A DNA stretch of 64,000 bases, taken from the NCBI GenBank assembly GCA_022565395.1, contig JAIUMV010000006.1, positions 62,001 to 126,000 of the forward strand. Direction: 5' to 3'. The position numbers and the translations under genes are program-made. This stretch comes from Marinobacter sp. (GTDB lineage: Bacteria > Pseudomonadota > Gammaproteobacteria > Pseudomonadales > Oleiphilaceae). This document shows, piece after piece, positions 49,163 through 59,178 of this stretch (position 1 is its first letter; each line of letters opens with the position of its first letter). The notes beneath the pieces are model-generated. The model was not told where the DNA came from. It saw only the letters and a list, made by a program, of their open reading frames with translations, and did no database searches.

Positions 49163-49450
49163 TTATTCGATCACTTTCGGCACCAGATAAAGGCCATCTT
49201 CTGTCGCCGGGGCGATGGCCTGGAAGCGCTCGCGCTGATTGCCCTCGGTCACTTCATCGGGGCGCAGGCGTTGCACGGCATCCAGCGGGTGGGCCATGGG
49301 TTCGACGCCCGTGGTGTCGGCGGCCTGTAACTGATCCACCAGGCTCAGGATGTTGCCCAGATCCTGCTCCAGCGCTGCTGCCTGGGCGTCATCCACCTGG
49401 ATGCGTGCCAGCAGGGCGACTTTTTCAATGTCGTCACGGGAAATTGCCAC
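49163..49450 (-). CDS. gatC: Asp/Glu-tRNA(Asn/Gln) amidotransferase subunit C
   Basis: Small subunit that wraps around GatA and GatB and stabilises the complex. The 95-residue chain starts [55 protein letters not shown], the typical helix pair and PMAHP turn. First gene of the gatCAB unit, divergent from mreB across about 205 bases, an arrangement conserved in pseudomonads. Confidence 0.95.
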   Translation of the reverse strand: MAISRDDIEKVALLARIQVDDAQAAALEQDLGNILSLVDQLQAADTTGVEPMAHPLDAVQRLRPDEVTEGNQRERFQAIAPATEDGLYLVPKVIE

Positions 49451-49581
49451 GGTATTCTCCCCTTGGAAAAAGCGCCAATGTTAACAGATTTACCGGAAGG
49501 CTGAATAACTGAGGCGTGCGGGAGGTAACACAGAAGTAACAAAAAGCGAGCCGTTTGGCCCGTGCTATCTGTCTTCTCACC

Positions 49582-49610
49582 TTGCCTGATGCGGGGGGCG
49601 CTGATAAAGT
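49582..49610 (+). promoter_or_regulatory. Candidate mreB promoter
   Basis: TTGCCT (49582-49587) and TAAAGT (49605-49610) are separated by exactly 17 bases and lie about 46 bases before the mreB start in the gatC-mreB divergent region. Each box matches four or more of six consensus positions. No regulator site was recognised. Confidence 0.5.
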
Positions 49611-49646
49611 TGCCGCATCATCCCGCCCACAGAACTTTCAGGTTAA

Positions 49647-50696
<1,050 letters not shown>

Positions 50697-50699
50697 GCC

Positions 50700-51563
50700 A
50701 TTAAAACGATCTTCTCACGGGGGCCATTACCGGCAGCAAGGCTGTTGGTGGTGGCCCTTTTCTCTTTGGCACTGCTGGTGCTTGATACTCAGTTCCATCG
50801 TTTGGATACGGTGCGCAGTGGTCTGGCGACCGGGCTGGCGCCGGTGATCTGGTTGGGGCATGCGCCAGACAAAGTGCGCCAGTGGGGGAGTGAACTCTTC
50901 ACCAGCCGCGATGACCTGTTGCAGGAGAACGAGAGCCTGCGTGCCCGTCTGCTGATTCTTGAGCGCCGGGCCCTGCGGTATGCGGCGCTGGCGGCAGACA
51001 ACAGCCGCCTGCGTGAGTTGCTCAATGCCTCCGAAGAGCTGGACGACCGGGTGGTGGTTGCGGAAATCATCGGCGTCTCACCGGACCCCTTCTCCCATGA
51101 AGTGATTATTAACAAGGGCAGCCGTGACAATGTGGTGCCCGGCCAGGCTATTCTTGACGCGCACGGTCTGATGGGGCAGGTGGTTCACACCAGTGGCTTT
51201 ACCTCCCGCGTGTTACTGATCTCCGACAGCAGCCATGCGGTACCGGTTGAAGTCTTGCGCAATGGTATCCGGGCGATTCTGCTGGGCAACGGAGATTTGC
51301 GTCGCCTGGATGTGGTGCATGTGCCTGATACCGCGGACATTCGTGAGGGCGACGTGTTGATAAGCTCGGGCCTGGGTGGGCGCTTTCCCAAGGGGTATCC
51401 GGTAGCGGAAGTCAGCCGGGTGGAAAAGGACCCGGGTGAGCCCTTCGCCCGCATCATCGCCACGCCTATGGCACAGCTCAACAAAAGTCGTCTGGTGCTG
51501 GTGTTGTTCCAGCAGGAGGAGAGTGGTTTAGCCGCTGAGCCCGGCCAGGAGGCGCAGCCCTGA
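50700..51563 (+). CDS. mreC: Rod shape-determining protein MreC, apparent ATT start
   Basis: Bitopic membrane protein that links MreB to the cell-wall synthases. The first ATG/GTG/TTG in frame is TTG 50745, inside the membrane segment. Reading on upstream gives KTIFSRGPLPAARLLVVALFSLALLVLD, which matches the usual start MKPIFSRGP if the ATT at 50700 is the initiator. AGGA at 50686-50689 is properly spaced for it. From there the chain is 287 residues: TM at about 17-33, a coiled coil (LLQENESLRARLLILERRALRYAALAADNSRLRELL) and the beta domain ending DVLISSGLGGRFPKGYPVAEV. The gene overlaps mreD by one base. Gene identity is certain, the start codon less so. Confidence 0.9.
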   Translation: MKTIFSRGPLPAARLLVVALFSLALLVLDTQFHRLDTVRSGLATGLAPVIWLGHAPDKVRQWGSELFTSRDDLLQENESLRARLLILERRALRYAALAADNSRLRELLNASEELDDRVVVAEIIGVSPDPFSHEVIINKGSRDNVVPGQAILDAHGLMGQVVHTSGFTSRVLLISDSSHAVPVEVLRNGIRAILLGNGDLRRLDVVHVPDTADIREGDVLISSGLGGRFPKGYPVAEVSRVEKDPGEPFARIIATPMAQLNKSRLVLVLFQQEESGLAAEPGQEAQP

Positions 51564-52036
51564 TGCCCATAATAAGCTATCCCTTGTTCGCGGTCAGTGT
51601 ACTGCTGGCGCTGGTGCTGAGTATTTCCCTGTTCCCGTCTGATTGGGCCGTGTTCAGGCCGGAATGGCTTGGCCTGGTGGTGTTCTACTGGACCTTCCGG
51701 GCGCCCAGCCGATTTGGCATTCTGACGGCCTGGTGCCTGGGGTTGTTGCTGGATGTACTGGAGGCAACACCGTTGGGTACCAATGCCATGGCAATGGCGG
51801 TGGTGGCTTTTCTGATTCTGACCATCCACCATCGCCTGAAGATGTTCCCCATTCCCCAGCAATGCCTGATGGTGTTTTTGCTGCTGGGCATTAATCAGAT
51901 GCTGGTGCACTTTGTGCGTCAGATGCTGGGTGGGGGCTATACCGGTTTTGCCTACCTTTACCCGGCGCTGACCAGCGCTCTGGTTTGGCCCGTCGTGGTG
52001 CTGTTACTGGATAAACTCAACCGCAAAATGGGATAG
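51563..52036 (+). CDS. mreD: Rod shape-determining protein MreD
   Basis: Integral membrane partner of MreC. The 157 residues contain about five hydrophobic segments, including YPLFAVSVLLALVLSISLF, WLGLVVFYWTF and ALVWPVVVLLLDKL, with FGILTAWCLGLLLDVLEATPLGTNAMAMAVVAFLI in the middle, a conserved MreD stretch. Its ATG overlaps the mreC stop (TGATG) and maf follows after eight bases. Confidence 0.94.
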   Translation: MPIISYPLFAVSVLLALVLSISLFPSDWAVFRPEWLGLVVFYWTFRAPSRFGILTAWCLGLLLDVLEATPLGTNAMAMAVVAFLILTIHHRLKMFPIPQQCLMVFLLLGINQMLVHFVRQMLGGGYTGFAYLYPALTSALVWPVVVLLLDKLNRKMG

Positions 52037-52044
52037 GACTGCCC

Positions 52045-52638
52045 ATGAAGCCACTGATTCTTGCCTCATCATCACCTCGGCGCCGGGAACTCCTGGCGCA
52101 AATGGGACTCCCCTTTAGCGTCTGCCCTGTGGATGTGGATGAGTCCGTGCACCCCGGTGAGCTGCCTGCGGCCTATGTGGAGCGGCTGGCTCGCGACAAG
52201 GCTCTGGCTGGTTACCGCTTGCCGCAGGCGCAGGATACCCTGGTGCTGGGCTCAGATACCACGGTGGTGTTTGGTGAACGCATCATGGGAAAACCCGCTG
52301 ACCGGGCAGAGGCGGCGGCCATGTTACAGGCCCTGTCCGGTGAAACCCATCGGGTACTGACAGCGGTGGCACTGGCGGGCGACTTTGGTTGCTATGCCCG
52401 GCTGTCAGTCACCGAAGTCAGCTTCCGGCCATTGGCAAAGGCGGAGATCGCGGCCTACTGTGATACCGACGAGCCGCTGGATAAGGCCGGTGGCTACGGT
52501 ATTCAGGGGCGTGGCGGCATTTTTGTCAGTGGCCTTTGGGGCAGTTACAGTGGCGTGGTGGGTCTCCCCTTGCAGGAAACCGCGGAATTATTAGCCGAGG
52601 CTGGACAGCCAGTCTGGCGTTACTGGCATGCGACCTGA
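52045..52638 (+). CDS. maf: Maf-family nucleotide pyrophosphatase (YhdE type)
   Basis: House-cleaning enzyme of the Maf/HAM1-like fold; the YhdE branch hydrolyses dTTP, UTP and modified pyrimidine nucleotides to the monophosphate. The N-terminal LILASSSPRRRELLAQMGLPF, the catalytic VLGSDTTVVFGERIMGKPADRAEA and DEPLDKAGGYGIQGRGGIFVSGLWGSYSGVVGLPLQET are diagnostic. 197 residues. Sits between mreD and rng, as in E. coli and Pseudomonas. The gene was once tied to septum formation by overexpression effects. Confidence 0.94.
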   Translation: MKPLILASSSPRRRELLAQMGLPFSVCPVDVDESVHPGELPAAYVERLARDKALAGYRLPQAQDTLVLGSDTTVVFGERIMGKPADRAEAAAMLQALSGETHRVLTAVALAGDFGCYARLSVTEVSFRPLAKAEIAAYCDTDEPLDKAGGYGIQGRGGIFVSGLWGSYSGVVGLPLQETAELLAEAGQPVWRYWHAT

Positions 52639-52678
52639 GCGGTCGTCTGGTGCACAGGCGGGTCGGAGGAATACGTCG

Positions 52679-54160
52679 ATGAGTGAAGAAATCCTGATAA
52701 ACGTGACGCCGGTCGAGACCCGGGTTGCGTTGGTGGAAAACGGTATGCTCCAGGAGGCCTATATCGAGCGTACCGCCCGCAAAGGCATCGTGGGCAATAT
52801 ATACAAAGGCAAGGTGGTACGGGTGCTGCCCGGAATGGAAGCCGCTTTCGTGGATATTGGCCTGGAGCGCGCGGCCTTCATTCATGCCTCTGATGTGATG
52901 GTCAGTAACGGTAGCGATGAAGCGGTGCCCTCCACCCCCCGTACGGTACCGGATATCCGTTCCCTGTTGCGGGAAGGCCAGTCGCTGGTGGTACAGGTCA
53001 CCAAAGACCCCATTGGCACCAAGGGTGCCCGTCTGACCACCCAGCTATCCATCCCGTCCCGCTATCTGGTGTTCATGCCGGATGTACAGCACATCGGTAT
53101 TTCCCAGCGTATCGAGGATGAAACCGAGCGCGAGCGTCTGAAGGGCATCATTACCGCTGGGTTTGAGTCGCTGGCAATGGATTCCGGTGGCTATATTATC
53201 CGCACCGCAGCAGAAGGTGCGGCTGATGCCGACCTACTGGCGGATATGAAGTATCTGACGCGGCTGTTCCAGTCGGTAAAGGAGCGCATCGCCACCGCCA
53301 AGGTGCCGTCGGTGGTTTATCAGGATCTGCCCCTGTTTATCCGCACCATTCGTGACCTGATCCGCCCCCAGACCGAGAAAATCCGTATTGATTCCCGCGA
53401 GAGCTATCAGCGGGTCATGGAGTTCGTGGATGAGTTTGTGGCGGAATTTGCCGACAAGGTGGAGTACTACCCCGGCGAGCGGCCCATCTTTGACCTCTAC
53501 AGCGTTGAAGATGAAATTCAGAAGGCCTTGAGCCGCAAAGTACAGCTCAAGTCCGGTGGCTACGTCATTATCGACCAAACCGAAGCCATGACCACCATCG
53601 ATATCAATACCGGTGCTTTTGTTGGTCATCGCAACCTGGAAGAAACCATTTTCAAGACCAACCTGGAAGCGGCCCGGGCCATTGGTCGCCAGCTCCGGCT
53701 GCGTAATCTGGGTGGTATTATCATTATTGATTTTATCGATATGGACGATCCCGAGCATCAGCGTCAGGTGCACCGCATGCTGGAGAAAATGCTGGAACGG
53801 GATCACGCCAAAACCAAGATTACCGGCGTATCCGAGCTGGGCCTGGTGGAAATGACCCGCAAACGCACTACCGAAAGCCTGGGGCAGGTGCTTTGCGAAC
53901 CCTGCCCGGTATGTGATGGCCGGGGCTTCCTGAAAACCAGCGAAACCATCTGCTACGAGGTGTTCCGGGAGATACTGCGAATCAACCGGGCCTATGATGC
54001 GGAGAGTTATCTCGTTATGGCCTCCCAGAAGGTGGTTGATCGCCTGTTGGATGAAGAGTCCGATAACGTTGCTGACCTTGAAACTTTCATCGGTAAATCT
54101 ATTCGCTTCCAGGTAGAGCCTTTCTATACCCAGGAGCAGTACGATGTTGTGCTGCTCTGA
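52679..54160 (+). CDS. rng: Ribonuclease G
   Basis: Endoribonuclease of the RNase E/G family that trims the 16S rRNA 5' end and turns over mRNAs. The N-terminal S1 region is GNIYKGKVVRVLPGMEAAFVDIGLERAAFIHASDV. The catalytic DNase-I-like domain includes GGYVIIDQTEAMTTIDINTGAFVG and GGIIIIDFIDMDDPEHQ (metal-binding Asp residues), and the zinc-link cysteines are in CEPCPVCDGRGFLKT. No long RNase E-type tail follows, so it is RNase G (493 residues). The ATG at 52679 has GGAGGA eight bases upstream; the longer frame overlaps maf. Confidence 0.96.
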   Translation: MSEEILINVTPVETRVALVENGMLQEAYIERTARKGIVGNIYKGKVVRVLPGMEAAFVDIGLERAAFIHASDVMVSNGSDEAVPSTPRTVPDIRSLLREGQSLVVQVTKDPIGTKGARLTTQLSIPSRYLVFMPDVQHIGISQRIEDETERERLKGIITAGFESLAMDSGGYIIRTAAEGAADADLLADMKYLTRLFQSVKERIATAKVPSVVYQDLPLFIRTIRDLIRPQTEKIRIDSRESYQRVMEFVDEFVAEFADKVEYYPGERPIFDLYSVEDEIQKALSRKVQLKSGGYVIIDQTEAMTTIDINTGAFVGHRNLEETIFKTNLEAARAIGRQLRLRNLGGIIIIDFIDMDDPEHQRQVHRMLEKMLERDHAKTKITGVSELGLVEMTRKRTTESLGQVLCEPCPVCDGRGFLKTSETICYEVFREILRINRAYDAESYLVMASQKVVDRLLDEESDNVADLETFIGKSIRFQVEPFYTQEQYDVVLL

Positions 54161-54185
54161 GGGTTAGCAGGTTGGAGGCCTAGCC

Positions 54186-57100
54186 ATGGTATCTGAATCG
54201 CCGCCAGACCGGCGTAGCGACGGCGGGCACTGGTTGCGCCGTGCCGTAGGTCTGACCTGGCTGCTGGTGATGGTAGTACTGGTGGTGCTGGCCATTATTG
54301 TCAGTATCGGCCGTCAGTATGCCAATCAGATTGACGGTTATCGTGCTGAGCTGGAGCAGCTGCTGAGCGAACAGCTTGGCCAGCCGGTAAAGGTCGGACG
54401 CCTGGAAGCTCACTGGCAGGGCATTGACCCGATTCTGGATGTGTATCAGATCGTCCTTGAGCATCCCGATAGCGGGCGTAAGGCCGCCGTTGAGTTGGAG
54501 CATTTGCGGCTGCGGCTGGCCACCATCACTTCATTGCTGCGTTGGCGCCTGGTATTCGAAGAGTTCCAGGGGGATGGCCTGGACTTTACTGTGCGTCAGT
54601 ATGAGGACGGACAGGTCACCATCGATGGCTTGCAGCTGCTTGCAGACGGTGACAGTGCGCCGACTCTGCCAGGGCCTGACAGTGCCTATGACGAGGCCCT
54701 CGGCGGCTTGGTGGACTACCTGGGCAGCATCCTGTCGAATCCCTATGTACAGGTCACCCGGGTGACGGTTGGCCTGGATGTGCCGGGCGAGCCCCGTCAG
54801 TATCTGGATATCCCTCAAGCTAATCTCCATTACCATAACGGCGTGTTCACCGCATCAGGCCGGGCCATGCGCTCGGGCACCACCGAGCAGCTGGCCAGTT
54901 TCAGTCTGTGGGGGCGGCATTTTTTCCGGGGCGCCTTTACCGGTCAGCTCTATCTGGACGTTGATTCAGGTCGTTTGCTGGATGGGCTGGTGCAACGTTA
55001 TCGCTGGGGTGGGCTGAACATCACCGGGTTTGATCTGGAAGGCCAGGCCTGGTTTACCTTTGCCAACGGTAATCTGATTCAGGCCTCCGGGCTGGTGGCT
55101 TTGCCCTACCTGAACGTTGCCGTTGCCGACGAGCCGCTGCCGCCTATCGAGCATATCCGTGCCCATGTGGCCTGGCGCCCTTCCACCGATGCGCAACGGC
55201 ATGAATGGCAGCTACAGGGGCTGACCTGGCGGTGGGGTGGTGAGGTGCTGCCGCCAGTCAATGGGGTGCTGCGTTGGCATCCCGAACCCAGCCTGTACCT
55301 TGAGCGCCTGGGTATTGGGCCTCTGGCTCGGCTGGCGCTGGCGCTGGATATACTGCCGGCCCGTGCAACAGACGCGTTGCAGGGCTATCAGCCTGAAGGA
55401 GAATTGCGCCATCTGAGCCTGATGTTTGCTGATCAGGGGTTCAAGCTGTTGGCCGATCTGGAGGGCATGTCTGTCAAGGCGCACCGTGGTGCTCCTCAGG
55501 CATACAACCTTAACGGTCTGCTGCAGGTAGAACGGCATCAGGGGCGGGTGACGGTGCAGTCGGCGGAGGCCGAGCTGAGCTTTCCGGAACTGTTTGCGGA
55601 TGCCTGGCAACTGGAAAACCTGATGGTGGACGTTGGCTGGGAGCTCTTGCCGGGGGCCATCAAAGTGGCGTCGCGACATATCAGCATGCAACACGAGGGC
55701 CAGATGGCGCTGAGCGGCCAGTTCGAGTTGTTTTTGCAGGCCGATGATGAGGACGTGCTGTCTCTGCAAGTGCGCAACCGGGGTGGCAGTGCCGACATGC
55801 TGGGACGGTTTATTCCCAAGCACCGGGTCAGCCCGGCGTTCTATGACTGGATCACGTCAGCTGTACTCACCGCAGAGGTGGAGGAAGGCTGGTATTTCGG
55901 CCACGGTGCCATTTCACCGGGTGCTGGCCCCAATGCCTTTACCTCAGTTATGCGTTATCGCTTCCGCAACGGGGCGATACGCTATGATCCTCAGTGGCCA
56001 GAGGCGACCAATGTCCATGGCGAAGTTATCGTGCGGGGCGCGGAAGCGGAAGTCCGGGTGGCAGAAGGTCAAACGGGTGGCCTGTCGCTGCGACCAACGT
56101 TGGTAACTGTTAAGCCAGAGGACGGTTGGCTGGATCTGCAGGTAAACACCGCGGCGCAGGTGCCCGGTGAGGCTATCAACCCGTGGCTGACGGATACGCC
56201 TATCCGGCAAGTGATTGGCCCGGTAGGCGAGCTCATGACGGCGACTGGCACCTTTGATATCGGGCTGAAGCTGGGTATTCCCATTGGCAAGAGCGAACCG
56301 CCAACCCTGGATTTGCGCGTCGCGTCCCGCAATGCCACAGCGACTTTCTTGCCGGCGGAGTTGAGCTGGCAGTCGATCAGCGGTGAGGTGCGCTATCGCA
56401 GTGCCGAGGGCTTCAGCGGCGACGGATTGCGTGGACAGTTTCTGCAAGGGCCGGTACAGGTCAACCTGGCCATGACCGAAGACAACACCTTGCGGGTGAT
56501 CCAGCGTGGTGACATAGCCCTGCCTCAGTTGCTGGAGCGATTTCGTCCCACCAGCCCTGAGCTGGCGGGCGTATCCGGGGCGACCCGCTATCGTGCGCAA
56601 CTGGATTTTCCTCAGGGTGGCCAGGTGGTGCTGAATCTCTCAACTGATCTGCGGGGCATTACCAGTGCCTGGCCGGCTCCGCTGGGCAAGGCCGCTGAAG
56701 AATCGGCGCCGCTGAGTTTACGGCTGGACTGGTTGCCAGTGGTCGGTGAGCCGCTGCACACGGCGGTGACCGGGCGTTGGGATGACCGCCTCGCCTTGCG
56801 ACTGGATTGGCAGGACACCCGGTTCGAACGGGGCGGTATTGCCGTGGGCGAGCGGTCAGCCCGTCTGCCGGATGACCCAGGACTGATGATAACGGGACGC
56901 TTGCCGGGCGTGGCTGTTGAACAGTGGCTGAACACCATTCAGGACTTACTGAATGACGGGGCCGCAGCCCCTGCCGAGCGCGGAGCGGTGGTTCAACCCG
57001 CGCCCGCAGGTCTGCTAGGTCTTGATCTTCAAGTGGGTCAGCTGGAGCTGAGTCGTCGCACGTTCAGCGATGTCAGGGTGCGGGCGACACCCCGTGCAGA

Positions 57101-58121
57101 TGGTTGGCGGCTTAATATGGACAGCGACAGTCTGGCGGGACAGGTTCAGATCCCTGCCCGTCGCCAGGAGCCTGTCTTGGTTGAGCTGGAGCGTCTGGTC
57201 TTGCCGGAGCGGGCAGCAGCAGTCGAACCGGGGGCTGACATTGTTGCCGACGCTGCAAGTACCCGGCCGTTTCGGGAGATACCTTTTGAAACCTGGCGTG
57301 ATGCTGAGGTACACATCAGGCAGCTGACCTTGGGCCAGACAGTGATGGGGGAGTGGGTGTTCCGCCTGGTACCTGGGCCGGGTAGTCTGCTCATTGGTGA
57401 TATCCGGGGGGAAATTGGCTCCCTGGTATTTTCCGGTGACCTTGGCTGGGCCTTGCTGGATGACATGGAGCAAACCCGCATAACCGGGCGCCTTGAGGGC
57501 GGTAGTCTGGCGGATCTCAGCCCGTGGATACGGGGTGCCATTCCCCTGCGCAATGAGCGGACCCGGGCAAACATTGATCTTGCCTGGCCCGGATCACCCG
57601 ATACGGTGTCAGTAGTGGGGATGTCTGGCCACCTGGATGTGTTGTTGCGGGACGGCGCACTGATGGAGCGCAGCAACCCGGCGCCCCTGTTCCGCATTTT
57701 TGGTATTCTGAATTCTGATAACCTGCTGCGCCGCCTGCGGCTGGACTTTTCCGACCTCTATCAGGCCGGTGTGGCATTTGATGCAATTTCCGGTTCCGCC
57801 AGGCTGGACCAGGGCACCTTGAACTGGGATCCGGAGCTACAGATTGTGGGGCCTTCCGGCGCCTTCCGCCTGACGGGCTCCACCCAGATGGCGGATGAGA
57901 CCCTGGACATGCGGCTGGTGGTGGCTATCCCGGTCACCCAGAACCTGCCGCTGGCAGCCATTCTGCTGGGGGCTTCACCGCCGGTGGGCGGGGCGCTGTT
58001 TGTGCTGGATAAATTGCTGGGCGACCCCTTGAGCCGGCTGACCAGTGCCACCTACACTGTGGGTGGGACCTGGGACAATCCTCAGGTCCAGTTGCGTGGC
58101 ATGTTTGATGGTGGCCGTTAG
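54186..58121 (+). CDS. yhdP: AsmA-like envelope protein YhdP
   Basis: Very long protein (1311 residues) of the TIGR02099/DUF3971 family, an AsmA-like lipid-transfer bridge that carries phospholipids from inner to outer membrane together with TamB and YdbH. One N-terminal membrane anchor (about residues 18-40, WLRRAVGLTWLLVMVVLVVLAIIVSIG) is followed by a long beta-rich periplasmic chain. The C-terminal AsmA-like part has FRIFGILNSDNLLRRLRLDFSDLYQAGVAFDAISGSARLDQGTL and ends LLGDPLSRLTSATYTVGGTWDNPQV, both conserved. GGAGG lies about nine bases before the ATG. Order rng-yhdP-nitrilase as in Pseudomonas. Confidence 0.93.
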   Translation: MVSESPPDRRSDGGHWLRRAVGLTWLLVMVVLVVLAIIVSIGRQYANQIDGYRAELEQLLSEQLGQPVKVGRLEAHWQGIDPILDVYQIVLEHPDSGRKAAVELEHLRLRLATITSLLRWRLVFEEFQGDGLDFTVRQYEDGQVTIDGLQLLADGDSAPTLPGPDSAYDEALGGLVDYLGSILSNPYVQVTRVTVGLDVPGEPRQYLDIPQANLHYHNGVFTASGRAMRSGTTEQLASFSLWGRHFFRGAFTGQLYLDVDSGRLLDGLVQRYRWGGLNITGFDLEGQAWFTFANGNLIQASGLVALPYLNVAVADEPLPPIEHIRAHVAWRPSTDAQRHEWQLQGLTWRWGGEVLPPVNGVLRWHPEPSLYLERLGIGPLARLALALDILPARATDALQGYQPEGELRHLSLMFADQGFKLLADLEGMSVKAHRGAPQAYNLNGLLQVERHQGRVTVQSAEAELSFPELFADAWQLENLMVDVGWELLPGAIKVASRHISMQHEGQMALSGQFELFLQADDEDVLSLQVRNRGGSADMLGRFIPKHRVSPAFYDWITSAVLTAEVEEGWYFGHGAISPGAGPNAFTSVMRYRFRNGAIRYDPQWPEATNVHGEVIVRGAEAEVRVAEGQTGGLSLRPTLVTVKPEDGWLDLQVNTAAQVPGEAINPWLTDTPIRQVIGPVGELMTATGTFDIGLKLGIPIGKSEPPTLDLRVASRNATATFLPAELSWQSISGEVRYRSAEGFSGDGLRGQFLQGPVQVNLAMTEDNTLRVIQRGDIALPQLLERFRPTSPELAGVSGATRYRAQLDFPQGGQVVLNLSTDLRGITSAWPAPLGKAAEESAPLSLRLDWLPVVGEPLHTAVTGRWDDRLALRLDWQDTRFERGGIAVGERSARLPDDPGLMITGRLPGVAVEQWLNTIQDLLNDGAAAPAERGAVVQPAPAGLLGLDLQVGQLELSRRTFSDVRVRATPRADGWRLNMDSDSLAGQVQIPARRQEPVLVELERLVLPERAAAVEPGADIVADAASTRPFREIPFETWRDAEVHIRQLTLGQTVMGEWVFRLVPGPGSLLIGDIRGEIGSLVFSGDLGWALLDDMEQTRITGRLEGGSLADLSPWIRGAIPLRNERTRANIDLAWPGSPDTVSVVGMSGHLDVLLRDGALMERSNPAPLFRIFGILNSDNLLRRLRLDFSDLYQAGVAFDAISGSARLDQGTLNWDPELQIVGPSGAFRLTGSTQMADETLDMRLVVAIPVTQNLPLAAILLGASPPVGGALFVLDKLLGDPLSRLTSATYTVGGTWDNPQVQLRGMFDGGR

Positions 58122-58133
58122 GAGCGTTAACCC

Positions 58134-58970
58134 ATGGCAGAGCAGATTGCACAACGGGTAGCAGCCCTGCAGATGGTCAGTGGCCACGATCTGCAGGCCA
58201 ATCTGAAGGTGGCGAAACGCCTGATGCAGACGGCTCGGGCCACCGGTGCCAGTACGGTGGTGCTGCCGGAGAATTTTGCCGTGCTGAATACCCGCCAGAT
58301 GGTGGCGCAGGGCCAACGGGAAGTTGATGACGATGGTGAAATCAGACGCTTCCTGAGACAGCAGGCGCGGGCTTTGGGGCTCTGCATCGTGGCCGGTTCC
58401 CTGCCGTTGGCGAGCCGCCCGGACGGCAGTGCCATCAATGATCGGGTCAGGGCCAGCTGCCTGGTGGTGGATGCGCAGGGGCATGAGAGCGCACGCTATG
58501 ACAAGATACATCTGTTTGACGCCCGGGTGGACGACAGTCATGGTCAGTACCGGGAGTCAGACACCTTTGAGCCTGGTGAGCAGGTGGTGGCCGTGGAAAC
58601 ACCGGCCGGACGCCTGGGGCTGTCCATCTGTTTTGATCTGCGTTTTCCGGAGCTTTTCCGCCGCCTACGCAGCCTGGGTGTGGCCTGGGTTGCCTTGCCG
58701 GCCGCCTTTACCCAACACACGGGCGCGGCCCATTGGCATACCCTGCTACGGGCACGGGCTATTGAGAACCAGTTCTGGCTGGTGGCCGCCGGGCAGGGCG
58801 GGCAGAACGACAGCAAACGCCGCACCTACGGCCACTCACTGATCGTGGACCCCTGGGGCCAGGTTGTTGCTGAGGCGGGTGAGGGTGAGGCGGTGATCTT
58901 CGCCGACCTGGATCATCAGCTCACGGAGCGCGTTCGCGGGAATATGGTCATGGACCCGGTGCTGAAGTAG
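58134..58970 (+). CDS. Carbon-nitrogen hydrolase (Nit1/Nit2-like omega-amidase family)
   Basis: Nitrilase-superfamily amidase with the triad E46 (VVLPENFAV), K124 (RYDKIHLFD) and C166 (LSICFDLRFPELF). The close relatives are Nit1/Nit2 types that deaminate alpha-ketoglutaramate-like omega-amides or dGSH; the exact substrate here is not known. AAFTQHTGAAHWHTLLRARAIENQFWLVAAGQGG is the conserved oligomer and active-site segment. 278 residues. A GGAG lies before the ATG, 12 bases after yhdP, so it is co-transcribed. In Pseudomonas tldD follows; here the operon ends at a nested palindrome. Confidence 0.9.
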   Translation: MAEQIAQRVAALQMVSGHDLQANLKVAKRLMQTARATGASTVVLPENFAVLNTRQMVAQGQREVDDDGEIRRFLRQQARALGLCIVAGSLPLASRPDGSAINDRVRASCLVVDAQGHESARYDKIHLFDARVDDSHGQYRESDTFEPGEQVVAVETPAGRLGLSICFDLRFPELFRRLRSLGVAWVALPAAFTQHTGAAHWHTLLRARAIENQFWLVAAGQGGQNDSKRRTYGHSLIVDPWGQVVAEAGEGEAVIFADLDHQLTERVRGNMVMDPVLK

Positions 58971-58987
58971 TTTTTAAAGGATTTTTG

Positions 58988-59166
58988 GCCACGGAATCCA
59001 CGGAACAACACGGAAAGAAAAAGACTGTTTAGCCACGGACGGCACGGACAAGCACGGACCAACTAACTTTTTAAACTATTAAGTCTTTTGTCCGTGTAGG
59101 TCCGTGCCGTCCGTGGCTAATATCTTTTATTCTTTAACGTCCGTGTTATTCCGTGGATTCCGCGGC
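58988..59166. repeat. Doubly nested imperfect palindrome
   Basis: Two inverted repeats lie one inside the other. The outer arms are 58988-59014 and 59140-59166; the inner arms are 59031-59059 and 59090-59118 and match at 26 of 29 positions. Both are built from the unit CCACGGA/TCCGTGG, often joined to CACGGA. The central loop is A/T-rich. It lies in the 208-base gap between the convergent nitrilase and darP genes and could form a large cruciform or RNA hairpin ending both transcripts. Similar CCGTGG-type palindromes are widespread intergenic repeats. Confidence 0.8.
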
Positions 59167-59178
59167 AAAACCCAATCT

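Noticed and set aside
58988-59166. CRISPR array
   Set aside because: The repeated CCACGGA units are arranged as inverted, nested arms with no regular spacers, and no cas gene is near.
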